Origin: Corynebacterium sp.
GTDB taxonomy: Bacteria > Actinomycetota > Actinomycetes > Mycobacteriales > Mycobacteriaceae
Assembly: GCA_030450335.1 (NCBI GenBank)
Contig: JAKDIS010000087.1
Span: 1-11,258 of the forward strand
Reading direction: 5' to 3'
Length of the DNA: 11,258 nucleotides
This document shows, in pieces, positions 1-6,841 of this stretch. Positions within the stretch are counted from its first letter, which is position 1, and each line of letters opens with the position of its first letter. The position numbers and the translations under genes are program-made. The notes beneath the pieces are model-generated. The model was not told where the DNA came from, ran no database searches, and worked only from the letters and a program-made list of their open reading frames with translations.

Positions 1-17
1 TTCGACTCGCATCTTGA

Positions 18-839
18 TTACATCCCCGTGTCCACCATCCGGGGTTCGGGCCCCACGGCGTCGGGGGAGCGTCCTGCGGCGGTGGCCCGCGCGCGGATGT
101 CCGAGCGGAACGCCGCCGCCTTGTCCCTGGTCTGCGCGACGGTGAAGACCACGTCCGCGAACCGTCCAGCGAGCTGCAGACCACCCTCAGAGCCGCCGGC
201 CTGGACGATCACCGGCCGCCCCTGCGGGCCGGGTGCGACGGGGAGGGGGCCCGCCACGGAGAAGAACTCGCCGTGGTGGTCCAGGCGCCGTACCTTCGCC
301 GGGTCGGCGAAGCGTCCGGACTCCCGGTCACCGACCAGCCACCCGGGTTCCCAGCTGTCCCAGAGACCGGTGACGACCTCCAGGAACTCCGTCGCGCGGG
401 CGTAGCGGGTGGCCTTGTCCGGAGGCTCGGACAATCCGAAGTTCGCCGCGGCGGCGTCGTTGTGCGTGGTCACGATGTTCACCGCCGCCCGCCCCTTCGT
501 CACATGGTCGAGGGACTGGAATCTGCGGGCGAGATTGTACGGCGAGTTGTAGGTGGTGGAGCTTGTGGCGATCACCCCGAGATGCTCCGTCACGGCAGCC
601 AGGTGCCCGAGCAGTACCAGCGGGTCCAGCCCCGTGCCCGGCGCCTCCGCGATCTCGCCACGCAGGGCCGGGGAATCGCCCAGGAACACCGCGTCCACCG
701 ACGCCTCCTCGGCGATCCGCGCCAGCCGGGTGAAGTGGTCGATGTCCAGGTAGGCCAGCGGGTCACGGCCCGGCAGCCGCCACGCGTGCCGCAGCTGGCC
801 CGGTGTCATCAGGGACAGGTTCAGGTGCAGTCCGCTCAT
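18..839 (-). pseudogene. Truncated DszA/NtaA-family FMN-dependent monooxygenase
   Basis: The 273 residues match the N-terminal and middle parts of the NtaA/SnaA/DszA (DmoA) flavin-dependent monooxygenases, which use FMNH2 and O2 to cleave C-N or C-S bonds. Visible marks are AWRLPGRDPLAYLD near residue 19, EEASVDAVFLGD near 44, TTYNSPYNLARRFQSLDH near 95, and PQGRPVIVQAGGSEGG at 205-220. The family-specific segment, with VGDRESGRFADP and LDHHGEFFSVAGPL, lies at about 161-204. Homology stops after GRSPDAV (about residue 262): eleven unrelated residues lead to a TAA at 18-20. Family members are usually 420-450 residues, so about the last third is missing. Neither alternative frame in the remaining bases restores the expected PG...VVG-type continuation, so a rearrangement is more likely than a simple frameshift. 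The ATG start (837-839) overlaps the previous gene's stop as ATGA, with no strong ribosome site, so translation is probably coupled. Whether the stump folds is doubtful. Confidence 0.75.
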
Positions 840-1889
840 GCCGGACGCCAGCCCAGCAATGGTGCCAGTTCCGTGGCGGTGGTCTCCAGCAGGCGCAGGT
901 GCTCCCCATGGTCCGGGACGCCCGGCACGAAGCTGACCAGGAGGTCGGTGATGTTCTCCAGGGCGGGGTCCGCGGCGAGCTCTGCGGCGATGTCCCCGCT
1001 CGGCCCCAGCAACGCGCGGTCGCGCTCCAGGTACTCCGGCACGGTCTCCTCGTGGACGACATCGGGGTGGGTGCTCCAGCTCTGCCAGCGCCGCACTCCC
1101 GGCGTCACCAGTTCCACCGCCGCTTCGCGGTCCAGGTGCGGGTAGACCGCGCGGGAGACCTGCACGCGCGGCTGCGCATCCGGGTGCGTCTGCGTGAACG
1201 CCTCCCGGTAGCTGCGGATCCAGGACGCCTGCGCCTCCTGCGCCTCCTCCGGTGTACCGCCGCGCCAGGCGTTCGCCCGTGACAGCTGCAGTCCGTCGCC
1301 GGCGCGGCCTGCCGCCGCGGCGGTGCGGTGGGAGTGCTCCGGCTTGCTGGTGGTGGCCTGCCACAGTTGGCCGCGGACACCGTCGGCCGGGGGATGAAGC
1401 ACCTCACCGGCACTGTTCAGCGCGGTACCGTCCAGGACCTCGTGCAGGCGCCCGACCGACTCGTCCCAGAGCCGGTGGCGGTCGTCGATGTCGCGTCCGA
1501 ACGCCTCCCAGGACGCGGGGAACGGACCGGCACCCACGCCCAGCTGCAGGCGTCCGCCGCTGAGCGCGTCGAGGGTCGCGGCTTGTTCGGCGACCTGCAG
1601 GGGGGTCCTCGAGGGGCAGGACGTACACTCCGGTGCCCAGCCCGATCCGGTCGGTGTGTTCGGCGATCGCCGCCAGCAGCACCAGCGGGGCGGAGACGTG
1701 CTCCTTACCCTCCCGGAAGTGGCGGTGGATCACCCAGCCGGAGTCGTAGCCGAGTTTCTCGGCCCGGACGAAGATGTCGATGGTTGCGCGGTAGGCCTCC
1801 GCCGGCTCCAGGTCACGGTCCAGGTGCAGCAGGAAGTTCAGGCGGAACGGGCGGCCGTCCTCCACCCCGGCGCCGATGGGGGCGCTCAC
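836..1889 (-). pseudogene. Luciferase-like monooxygenase, frameshifted
   Basis: Read in two frames, this is a flavin-dependent luciferase-like monooxygenase (SsuD/LuxA-fold TIM barrel) of about 350 residues, normal for the family. The first frame begins at GTG 1887-1889 and encodes residues 1-96, including RLNFLLHLDRD, AEKLGYDSGWVIHRHF and IGLGTGVYVLPLEDP. Removing one base restores the expected LQVAEQAATLDALSGGRLQLGVGAGPFP, which continues in frame to a TGA at 836-838. The region is 1054 bases long, that is 3n+1, consistent with a single inserted base. The start overlaps the upstream reductase stop as GTGA, and GGGAG lies 5 bases before it. As written, the product stops early in an unrelated frame. 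The rest looks undamaged, so the inactivation is recent, phase-variable, or a sequencing error. The substrate is unknown; a C-S-cleaving role is inferred only from the neighbours. Confidence 0.8.
1600..1605 (-). other. Frameshift site in a six-C homopolymer
   Basis: On the coding (minus) strand a run of six C lies between GAGGA and TGCAG. Five C would keep the luciferase-like gene in frame (E-D-P-L-Q-V-A-E-Q); six give E-D-P-P-A-G-R-R. The extra base is in a homopolymer, the usual place for slippage during replication or sequencing. Confidence 0.8.
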
Positions 1890-2851
1890 TGCTTCTCCCG
1901 CTGTCCGTCGATGACGGCCAGTTCGTCGTCGGTGAGGTCGGGGAAGTCCAGGGCCCGCACATTGTGGTCGAGCTGCGCGGTGGAGCTGGCACCGATGAGC
2001 GCGGAGGTCACCTCGGGACGCCGCAGTGCCCACTGCAACGCCAACTGCGCGAGTGACTGCCCGCGGGACCCGGCGAGCTCGTTCAGGGCGGCCGCACGTT
2101 CCCGGTAGGAGTCGGTGATGGCGTCGGTGGACAGGAAGGTGCTGTTCAGCGCGCGGGCGTCCGCCGGGATGTCCGTGAGGTACTTGTCGGTCAGCAGCCC
2201 CTGGGCCAACGGGGAGTACAGGATCAGGCCGAAGCCGTCGTCCGCGGCGGTCTGCAGCAGCCCGTTGTCCTCGATGGAACGGTCGAGGATGTTGTAGCGC
2301 GGCTGGTGGATCAGCAGCGGGACGCCGGCCTCACGCAGCAGGGTCGCGGCCTCGTGCGCCTTCGACGCCGGGTAGTTGGAGATGCCCACATACAGGGCCT
2401 TTCCCTGTTGGACGGCGCTGGCCAGGGCGCCGACGGTCTCCTCCAGCGGGGTCTCGTCGTCGGGACTGTGGTGGTAGAAGATGTCCACGTAGTCGGTGCC
2501 GAGATCGCGGAGGCTGTGATCCAGCGATCCCAGCAGGGACTTCCGCGATCCGCCGCGCTGGTACGGTCCCGGGCCGATCGGGTTGCCGGCCTTGGTCGAC
2601 AGGATCAGCTCGTCGCGGTGGGGGGCGAGATCGCGGGCGAGGACACTGCCGAAGGTGTGCTGGGCCGCCCGGTGGGGCGGGCCGTAGCGGTCGGCGTTGT
2701 CGAAGTGGGTGATCCCCAGGTCGAAGGCGTGGAGGATGATGTCGCGCTGGGTCCCGAAGGCGTGGTCGGTGCCGAACTTCTGCCACAGGCCGAAGGAGAA
2801 GGCGGGGAGTTTCAGCCCGGAGGCTCCGGTACGGCGGTAGGGGATGGTCAT
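1886..2851 (-). CDS. Aldo/keto reductase (YghZ/AKR14-like)
   Basis: A 321-residue NAD(P)H-dependent aldo/keto reductase of the TIM-barrel superfamily. The opening YRRTGASGLKLPAFSFGLW, followed by AFDLGITHFDNADRYGPP and STKAGNPIGPGPY, most resembles the YghZ (L-glyceraldehyde 3-phosphate reductase) and Kv-beta-like branch. The catalytic tetrad is visible as D51, Y56, K87 and H128 (the second His of YHHSPDD). GLILYSPLAQGLLTDKYL (about 208-225) and SALIGASSTAQLDHNV (about 283-298) are typical of the cofactor-binding C-terminal half. ATG 2849-2851 is chosen because AAAGGA lies 6 bases upstream and the protein then begins exactly like the family. It starts 11 bases after the stop of the preceding reductase, and its own stop overlaps the next start. 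In this operon it may reduce an aldehyde made by the monooxygenases (inference); the natural substrate cannot be read from the sequence. Confidence 0.9.
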   Translation of the reverse strand: MTIPYRRTGASGLKLPAFSFGLWQKFGTDHAFGTQRDIILHAFDLGITHFDNADRYGPPHRAAQHTFGSVLARDLAPHRDELILSTKAGNPIGPGPYQRGGSRKSLLGSLDHSLRDLGTDYVDIFYHHSPDDETPLEETVGALASAVQQGKALYVGISNYPASKAHEAATLLREAGVPLLIHQPRYNILDRSIEDNGLLQTAADDGFGLILYSPLAQGLLTDKYLTDIPADARALNSTFLSTDAITDSYRERAAALNELAGSRGQSLAQLALQWALRRPEVTSALIGASSTAQLDHNVRALDFPDLTDDELAVIDGQREKQ

Positions 2852-2862
2852 TGGGGGTCCTT

Positions 2863-3879
2863 TCAGCGCCGCAGCGCGGCGGGTTGCAGGGAGGGGGTGT
2901 CCACGCCGGTGTCCCGGTCGTGGAACTGGGTGCCGGGGGAAACGATCCCGTCGATCCGGTCCAGGACGTCCGCGTCCAGCCGGACGTCGGCGGCGGCCAG
3001 GTAGGCGTCCAGATGGTCTGCGGTGCGCGGTCCGATGATCACGCTGCTCACCGCCGGGTGGTTCAGGGCGAAGGCGGTGGCCAGGTCGGTCAGGGCGAGT
3101 CCGTTCTCCGCGGCGAGCACGGCCAGGGCATCCGCCGCCGCGAGCTTCGGTCCGTTCTGTTCCGCGGTCACGTCGAAGCGTCCCGGGATCAGGCCGGCAC
3201 GGGCGGACTCCGGCTGTCCGGCGCCGACCCGGTACTTCCCGGACAGCCAGCCGGCGGCCAACGGTCCGTAGGTCAGCACGCCCTCGCCGTAGCGCCGGGC
3301 GACGGGCAGGACCTCGCGTTCCACGCCGCGGACCAGCAGGGAGTACGGCACCTGCTGGGTGTGCGGGGCGATCAGCCCGTGCTCCGCCGCGAGCCAGTGT
3401 GCCTCGACCTGCTGGTGGGCGGGGAAGACGGACGTCCCGTAGTAGCGGATCTTCCCCTGGTGGATCAGGTCGTTGAGGGTCTGGATCGTCTCCAGTAGAT
3501 CGGTGGACGGGTCGGGCCGGTGCGCCTGGTACAGGTCGATGTGGTCGGTGCCCAGCCGTCGCAGGCTGTCCTCCACGGCCTGCGAGATCCACCACCGGGA
3601 GTTGCCGGCGTGGCGTGGGTCGTCGCCGATCCGACCGTGGAACTTGGTGGCCAGGAACACTTCGTCGCGGCGTCCTTCGAGGGCGCGTCCCACCACCTCC
3701 TCGGACGCGCCCTGGGAGTACACGTCGGCGGTGTCGACCACGGTGATGCCTGCGTCGATGGCGCGGCGGATGATGCGGATCGATTCCCCGGGTTCCTGGG
3801 GGCCACCGAAGTTCATGGTGCCGAGGGTGAACGGGGAGACCGGGACGCCGGTGCGTCCCAGTGTGCGGATTTCGGTCAT
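2863..3879 (-). CDS. Aldo/keto reductase
   Basis: A 338-residue aldo/keto reductase, full length for the family and only distantly similar to the reductase encoded next. The N-terminus RTLGRTGVPVSPFTLGTMNFGG is the standard opening of this group. The catalytic tetrad is D49 and Y54 (VVDTADVY), K78 (LATKFHG) and H119 (YQAHRPDP). PLAAGWLSGKYR (about 207-218) and SSVIIGPRTADHLDAYL (about 277-293) mark the cofactor-binding half. The ATG at 3877-3879 has AAAGGA 4 bases upstream and begins 21 bases after the DszC/SfnB-type gene. Reduction of aldehydes released by oxidative C-S cleavage is a reasonable role, but it is inferred from context. Two divergent reductases side by side suggest two carbonyl products or a two-step conversion. 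Confidence 0.9.
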   Translation of the reverse strand: MTEIRTLGRTGVPVSPFTLGTMNFGGPQEPGESIRIIRRAIDAGITVVDTADVYSQGASEEVVGRALEGRRDEVFLATKFHGRIGDDPRHAGNSRWWISQAVEDSLRRLGTDHIDLYQAHRPDPSTDLLETIQTLNDLIHQGKIRYYGTSVFPAHQQVEAHWLAAEHGLIAPHTQQVPYSLLVRGVEREVLPVARRYGEGVLTYGPLAAGWLSGKYRVGAGQPESARAGLIPGRFDVTAEQNGPKLAAADALAVLAAENGLALTDLATAFALNHPAVSSVIIGPRTADHLDAYLAAADVRLDADVLDRIDGIVSPGTQFHDRDTGVDTPSLQPAALRR

Positions 3880-3900
3880 GGGTTCCTTTCGGGGTGCGGG

Positions 3901-5034
3901 TCAGAACAGGCCACTGGTGGGCGGTTCCTCGCCGGTCAGGTGCCACGCACCCGAGACGGCGGTCTTCCATTGGCGGGGGTTGTGGTTGGCGGCGGTGCGG
4001 GCGTTGCGCCAGTGCCGGTCGAAGCCGAGGGAACGGTCGGTGATGGACGCCCCGCCGACGTCGAACAGCAGCTCGGCGGCCTTCAACGCCGACTCGATCG
4101 CCGTCGCGCCCGCTTGGGCGACCGTGACCGCGGCCTCGTCACCCGGGGCGTGGTCGATCGATTCGGCGGCGAGCAGGACGACGGCCCTCGCGGTCTGCGC
4201 CCGGATGCCGATCTCGCCGACCGTCTCCCGGACGTAGGGGTCCTCCACGCTGGTGGCGGCGGTGCTGTGCTTGATCGGACGGGCCCGCTCGTTGACGAAC
4301 CAGACGGCGTCGTCGAGGGCACGGGCGGCGATGCCGGCCTGGACGGCGGCGAGGTAGAGCTGCGGGAAGGCCCCGGTCCACGGATTCTCCGGCGCCGGAG
4401 CCTCGTTGACCTCGGAGTCCGCGATGAAGACGCCGTCGAAGACGGTGGACCCGGACTGGGTCAGGCGTTGCCCGACCGCGTCGAAGTCGTCGGGACGCCC
4501 CAGCCCGGCACGGTCGGTGGGGACGGTGAAGCGCACGGGGTCACCGTCCTCGGTGACGGCGGCGGTGGAGAACCAGTCCGCGTAGAGGCCACCGGTGGAG
4601 TAGTACTTGCGGCCGTCGATGATCCAGCCTCCCTCGACGCGCCGGGCGGTGGTGTGGACGCTGCCGTTGGCACCGCCGCTGCGCTCGTTGACGGTCCCGG
4701 CGAACAGGTCACCGTTGCGCAGCCGCTGCAGTGTGGGGCCGTCGGGGTTCCGGCGTGACTGGAGGAAGGTCGGACGCAGGGCCTGGGCGACGTTCGAGTC
4801 CGCCCGGGCGATGTCGATGACCAGGTCGGCGATGTCGCGGTGGTTCCCGCCGGCACCGCCGTCGGCGGCCGGGACGCCGGCGAGGCCGATACCGGCCCGG
4901 GCCAGTTCGCGGACCTCGGCGAACGCGAAGTCGCGGGTGGTCTCGCGTTCCCGGGCGGAGGCGCCGAGCCGCTCGAGCACCGGTGCGATGGCCGTGCGTA
5001 TGCCGGCGACGGTGAGGGGCGTGGTGACGGTCAC
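3901..5034 (-). CDS. DszC/SfnB-type flavin-dependent monooxygenase
   Basis: A 377-residue protein with the acyl-CoA dehydrogenase fold, in the subgroup that works as a reduced-flavin monooxygenase (DszC, SfnB and relatives) rather than on acyl-CoA. Evidence is GRKYYSTGGLYADWF (141-155), GQRLTQSGSTVFDGVF (188-203) and the subgroup signature DRHWRNARTAANHNP at 339-353. DszC oxidises dibenzothiophene to its sulfone, and SfnB is tied to dimethyl sulfone use; the substrate here is unknown. The GTG at 5032-5034 is preferred: it overlaps the upstream stop as GTGA, has GGAGG 7 bases upstream, and the longer open frame upstream encodes a low-complexity Arg-rich stretch typical of an antisense shadow. 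It follows the short luciferase-fold gene and precedes two reductases. Its FMNH2 must come from a flavin reductase encoded elsewhere. Confidence 0.88.
   Translation of the reverse strand: MTVTTPLTVAGIRTAIAPVLERLGASARERETTRDFAFAEVRELARAGIGLAGVPAADGGAGGNHRDIADLVIDIARADSNVAQALRPTFLQSRRNPDGPTLQRLRNGDLFAGTVNERSGGANGSVHTTARRVEGGWIIDGRKYYSTGGLYADWFSTAAVTEDGDPVRFTVPTDRAGLGRPDDFDAVGQRLTQSGSTVFDGVFIADSEVNEAPAPENPWTGAFPQLYLAAVQAGIAARALDDAVWFVNERARPIKHSTAATSVEDPYVRETVGEIGIRAQTARAVVLLAAESIDHAPGDEAAVTVAQAGATAIESALKAAELLFDVGGASITDRSLGFDRHWRNARTAANHNPRQWKTAVSGAWHLTGEEPPTSGLF
3994..4022 (+). repeat. 29-bp exact direct repeat, copy 1
   Basis: An exact 29-base match to 6946-6974, same orientation. On the minus strand both copies encode D-R-H-W-R-N-A-R-T of the two DszC/SfnB-type paralogues. 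It reflects shared coding sequence, not a mobile repeat. Confidence 0.85.
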
Positions 5035-5630
5035 GGGGTGACCTCCGTCAGTGCGCCGTCGCCGTCGACCGCGAACAGCGGCGGTGGCCCCGAGGGATCG
5101 GCGGGACCGTCTAGCGGGCCGGCGACCCGGTAGTGGCGGCCACGGTGGTTCAACGGGGTGATCAGCGATTCGTCGACGGCGACACCGGACTCCTGGTCGC
5201 CGACCAGGGCCTCGGCGGGGAAGGTGCCCCACAGGCCGGTGAGGACCTGTGCGTACTCGCTCCACTGGTCGTCGGAGGAGGCCGGCTCTTCCCCGGCGAC
5301 GGTGTCGCTGACCTCGTCGCCGTCACCGGTGTGCAGTACCAGGCCAGTGTGTCCGCCGGTGGCCCGGTGGACGGACTGGATGCGGCGGGCCAGGTTGAAC
5401 GGCGCATTGCGGGTCGTCGGCGCATCCACCAGGAAACGGGGACGCACCGTGTCGGGAAGGGCACCGGCCAGGTAGGCGGCGACCAGCGACGGGTCGAGGG
5501 CGGGGTCGTCACCGGTGCGGTCGCGCAGACGCACGGCCGGTTCCGGCCCGGCAGCGGCGACGAGGTCCACGGCCCGGGCGAGGGGGACCTGCCCGTCCGC
5601 CCCGCCGACGGCGATGTCGATGTCTGTCAT
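5031..5630 (-). CDS. Short luciferase-fold protein, trimmed DszA/NtaA relative
   Basis: This 199-residue protein is less than half the usual size of the DszA/NtaA family but clearly derives from it. Compare TTRNAPFNLARRIQSVHRATGG (about 72-93) and LTGLWGTFPAEALVGDQESG (130-149) with the truncated family member at 18-839; LNHRGRHYRVAGPL (160-173) also matches. The N-terminal 60 residues are eroded and Asp/Ala-rich, and nothing remains after the position of the PQGRPVIVQAGG motif, so the C-terminal half of the barrel is absent. The frame is intact. It starts at an ATG overlapping the upstream stop (ATGA) with AGGAGG 4 bases before it, and it ends overlapping the next start. That argues for a translated, maintained gene. 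It carries the segment missing from the enzyme just upstream, so it may be a non-catalytic partner; otherwise it is a relic that survives for operon coupling. Confidence 0.75.
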   Translation of the reverse strand: MTDIDIAVGGADGQVPLARAVDLVAAAGPEPAVRLRDRTGDDPALDPSLVAAYLAGALPDTVRPRFLVDAPTTRNAPFNLARRIQSVHRATGGHTGLVLHTGDGDEVSDTVAGEEPASSDDQWSEYAQVLTGLWGTFPAEALVGDQESGVAVDESLITPLNHRGRHYRVAGPLDGPADPSGPPPLFAVDGDGALTEVTP

Positions 5631-6841
5631 GACGCCTCCTTGAGGAGTTCGGGCACGGGCAGCCCCAGGTGGGAGCGCAGGGTGGTGTCCGCGTAGTCGG
5701 TGCGGAACAGCCCACGGCGCTGCAGCTCCGGGATCAGCTGGTCGGCCAGGTCGGTGAAACCGGAGGGAAGGACGTCCGGCATGATGTTGAAGCCGTCGGC
5801 CGCCCCGGTGCGGAACCAGTGCTCGATGTCGTCGGCGATCTGCTCCGGGGTGCCGGTGATGATGCGGTGGCCGTTGCTCCCCGCCAGTGTGCGCAGCAGC
5901 TGGCGCAGGGTGGGGTCCTCGCGCACGATGATGTCGTGGACCATGCGGTAGAAGGTCTGCGAACCACCGGCGGCGTCCGGCGGGGTGAGGATCTCCCGAG
6001 GGATCGGCTCGTCGTCGTGCAGGTCATTGACGTCGACTCCGAGCTGTCCGGACAACCTGGCCCGGGCGTAGGCGTCCGGCAGGATGTCGTCGAGGATCTC
6101 GCGGCGTTCCCGTGCCTCGGCCTCGGTGCTGCCGATCACGGTGGACAGGCCGGGGAGGATCACGATGCTGTCGGGGGAGCGGCCATGCGACGCCGCCCCG
6201 GCCCGCAGCTCCCTGCGGAACGCCCGTGCGCTGTCGATGTGCTGGTCGGCGGAGAAGACCACCTCCGCCACGCGTGAGGCCAGCTTCTTTCCGTCGGTGG
6301 AGCCGCCGGCCTGGACGATGACGGGCCGGCCCTGCGGGGACCGGTGGGTGCGCCGCGCGTCCCACTGTCCGGTGACCTGGCCCACGACCCGGGCGGCCCG
6401 CTCGTAGCGCCGGGCATGGTCCGGCTCGCCCTCGCGCCCGAAGTTGGCGGCGGCGACGGGGCCCGCGGTGGTGACCACGTTCCAGCCGAAGCGCCCGCCG
6501 CTGATCACGTCCAGGTCGCCGAGGCGTCGGGCGAGTTCACCGGTGTCGTTGTAGGACGAGGACAGCGTGCCGATCAGGCCGATACGGCTGGTCTCCGCGG
6601 CGATCCTGGCGAGCACGGTGGTGGGTTCCAGGTTGTTGCCCGGCCGGTGGCGGATGTTCGCCTCCAGCACGGGTCCGTCGGCGAGGAAGACGGCGTCGAG
6701 CTTCGCTTCCTCGGCCTTCTTCGCGATGTCCACGTAGTGCTCGACGGTGAAACTGGCGAGCGGGTCGGTGCCGGGGAAGCGCCACGCCCCGGCGAAGATC
6801 CCGGAGTTCAGGATGTTGACGTTGATGTGCAGCTGGTTCAC
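5627..6841 (-). CDS. DszA/NtaA-family FMN-dependent monooxygenase, segment deleted
   Basis: A 404-residue member of the NtaA/SnaA/DszA two-component monooxygenases, which use FMNH2 and O2 on sulfones, aminopolycarboxylates or related compounds. Family marks are AWRFPGTDPLASFT (about 19-32), AKLDAVFLADGP (46-57), GGRFGWNVVTTAGP (115-128), ANFGREGEPDHARRYERA (132-149), SPQGRPVIVQAGGS (168-181) and GLSTVIGSTEAEA (231-243). The C-terminal region includes IITGTPEQIADDIEHWF and DGFNIMPDVLPSGFTDL. It is colinear with the relative at 18-839 up to W160. It then has 7 residues where that protein has 43, so a segment of about 36 residues next to the active-site mouth is missing. The start is a GTG at 6839-6841 overlapping the previous stop (GTGA); the nearest AAGGA is about 11 bases away, so translation is probably coupled. 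Its downstream neighbour is a small protein carrying the missing segment. Confidence 0.9.
   Translation of the reverse strand: MNQLHINVNILNSGIFAGAWRFPGTDPLASFTVEHYVDIAKKAEEAKLDAVFLADGPVLEANIRHRPGNNLEPTTVLARIAAETSRIGLIGTLSSSYNDTGELARRLGDLDVISGGRFGWNVVTTAGPVAAANFGREGEPDHARRYERAARVVGQVTGQWDARRTHRSPQGRPVIVQAGGSTDGKKLASRVAEVVFSADQHIDSARAFRRELRAGAASHGRSPDSIVILPGLSTVIGSTEAEARERREILDDILPDAYARARLSGQLGVDVNDLHDDEPIPREILTPPDAAGGSQTFYRMVHDIIVREDPTLRQLLRTLAGSNGHRIITGTPEQIADDIEHWFRTGAADGFNIMPDVLPSGFTDLADQLIPELQRRGLFRTDYADTTLRSHLGLPVPELLKEAS

Noticed and set aside
840..1364. A longer start for the truncated DszA/NtaA-type gene
   Set aside because: The upstream residues are low-complexity shadow sequence inside the luciferase-like gene; family similarity begins exactly at ATG 839.
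5034..5265. A longer start for the DszC/SfnB-type gene at 3901, giving 454 residues
   Set aside because: The extra residues are Arg/Pro/Gly-rich antisense-type sequence within the upstream gene. GTG 5034 has GGAGG at ideal spacing and gives a normal family N-terminus.
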